DNA of 13,512 nucleotides, from contig CAMPIH010000052.1 in NCBI GenBank assembly GCA_946886275.1, forward strand, positions 1 through 13,512, read 5' to 3'. Below the pieces are notes generated by a model. It was not told where the DNA came from. It saw nothing but the letters and a program-made list of their open reading frames with translations, and did not search any database. A program made the translations under genes and the position numbers. The DNA is from an uncultured Sphingosinicella sp. (GTDB taxonomy: Bacteria > Pseudomonadota > Alphaproteobacteria > Sphingomonadales > Sphingomonadaceae). The stretch's first letter is position 1, and every line of letters starts with the position of its first letter. Shown here piece after piece: positions 13,423 to 13,512 of the stretch.

Positions 13423-13512
13423 GGATGGGTGGCCGAGTGGTTTAAGGCAGCGGTCTTGAAAACCGCCGTGGGTTCACGCCCACCGTGGGTTCGAATCCCA
13501 CCCCATCCGCCA
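13423..13512 (+). tRNA. tRNA-Ser, anticodon UGA (reads UCA)
   Basis: This is a 90-base class II tRNA. The acceptor stem GGATGGG (13423-13429) pairs with CCCATCC (13502-13508), followed by discriminator G and an encoded CCA (13510-13512). The anticodon stem GCGGT (13450-13454) pairs with ACCGC (13462-13466), enclosing loop CTTGAAA with anticodon TGA at 13457-13459. The long variable arm expected for tRNA-Ser has stem GTGGG (13468-13472) with CCCAC (13479-13483). The T arm is GTGGG TTCGAAT CCCAC (13485-13501). The variable-arm and T-arm stems are identical in sequence, and CCGTGGGTTC occurs at 13466-13475 and again at 13483-13492. The window ends exactly at the CCA. Confidence 0.97.

Noticed and set aside
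1..13512. Mobile elements, CRISPR arrays, toxin-antitoxin or phage genes
   Set aside because: I saw no transposase, integrase, terminal inverted repeats, spaced direct repeats or defence domains. The mazG here is the pyrophosphohydrolase and has no adjacent mazEF pair. The terminal tRNA could be an integration site, but the sequence beyond it is outside the window.

Overview
The window is high-GC, gene-dense bacterial chromosome. Gene content and order fit an alphaproteobacterium, most likely Sphingomonadales: ntrY-ntrX-hfq-hflX-mazG on one side, and a lytic transglycosylase, D-Ala-D-Ala carboxypeptidase, tmk, holB, metG, tatD, beta-lactamase-fold hydrolase block on the other. A tandem (double-domain) Hfq also fits that order. 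The assignment rests on protein motifs and gene order only; no search was run.

Layout. Positions 1-4393 (plus strand): the 3' part of ntrY (sensor kinase), ntrX (response regulator), a 165-residue hfq with two complete Sm domains, and hflX (GTPase), which seems to start on a CTG codon overlapping the hfq stop. Positions 4390-13285 (minus strand, transcribed right to left): an MltB-type lytic transglycosylase, a DacA/DacC-type D-Ala-D-Ala carboxypeptidase, tmk, holB, metG, a small putative lipoprotein, tatD, a PhnP-like metallo-hydrolase, a membrane-anchored retropepsin-like aspartic protease and mazG. The two blocks converge on a shared CTAG palindrome at 4390-4393 holding both stop codons. 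Positions 13423-13512 (plus) hold a complete tRNA-Ser(UGA) with encoded CCA. The 137-base gap before it carries two perfect inverted repeats.

How the genes work together. The left block is regulatory: NtrY/NtrX two-component signalling, the Hfq RNA chaperone, and HflX, a ribosome-associated stress GTPase. The right block is mostly housekeeping: peptidoglycan trimming (transglycosylase, carboxypeptidase), dTMP phosphorylation, the clamp-loader delta' subunit, methionyl-tRNA charging, a TatD nuclease and NTP sanitation by MazG. The right-hand genes are packed tightly, and several junctions overlap as ATGA, TTGA or TGATG, which suggests translational coupling. Non-ATG starts (CTG, TTG, GTG) are frequent at these junctions.

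I found no mobile element, CRISPR array, phage or defence locus. The points most worth a second look are the fused double Hfq, the CTG start of hflX, NtrX without a sigma54-contacting GAFTGA loop, the protease and lipoprotein inserted among housekeeping genes, and the inverted repeats at 13318-13365.
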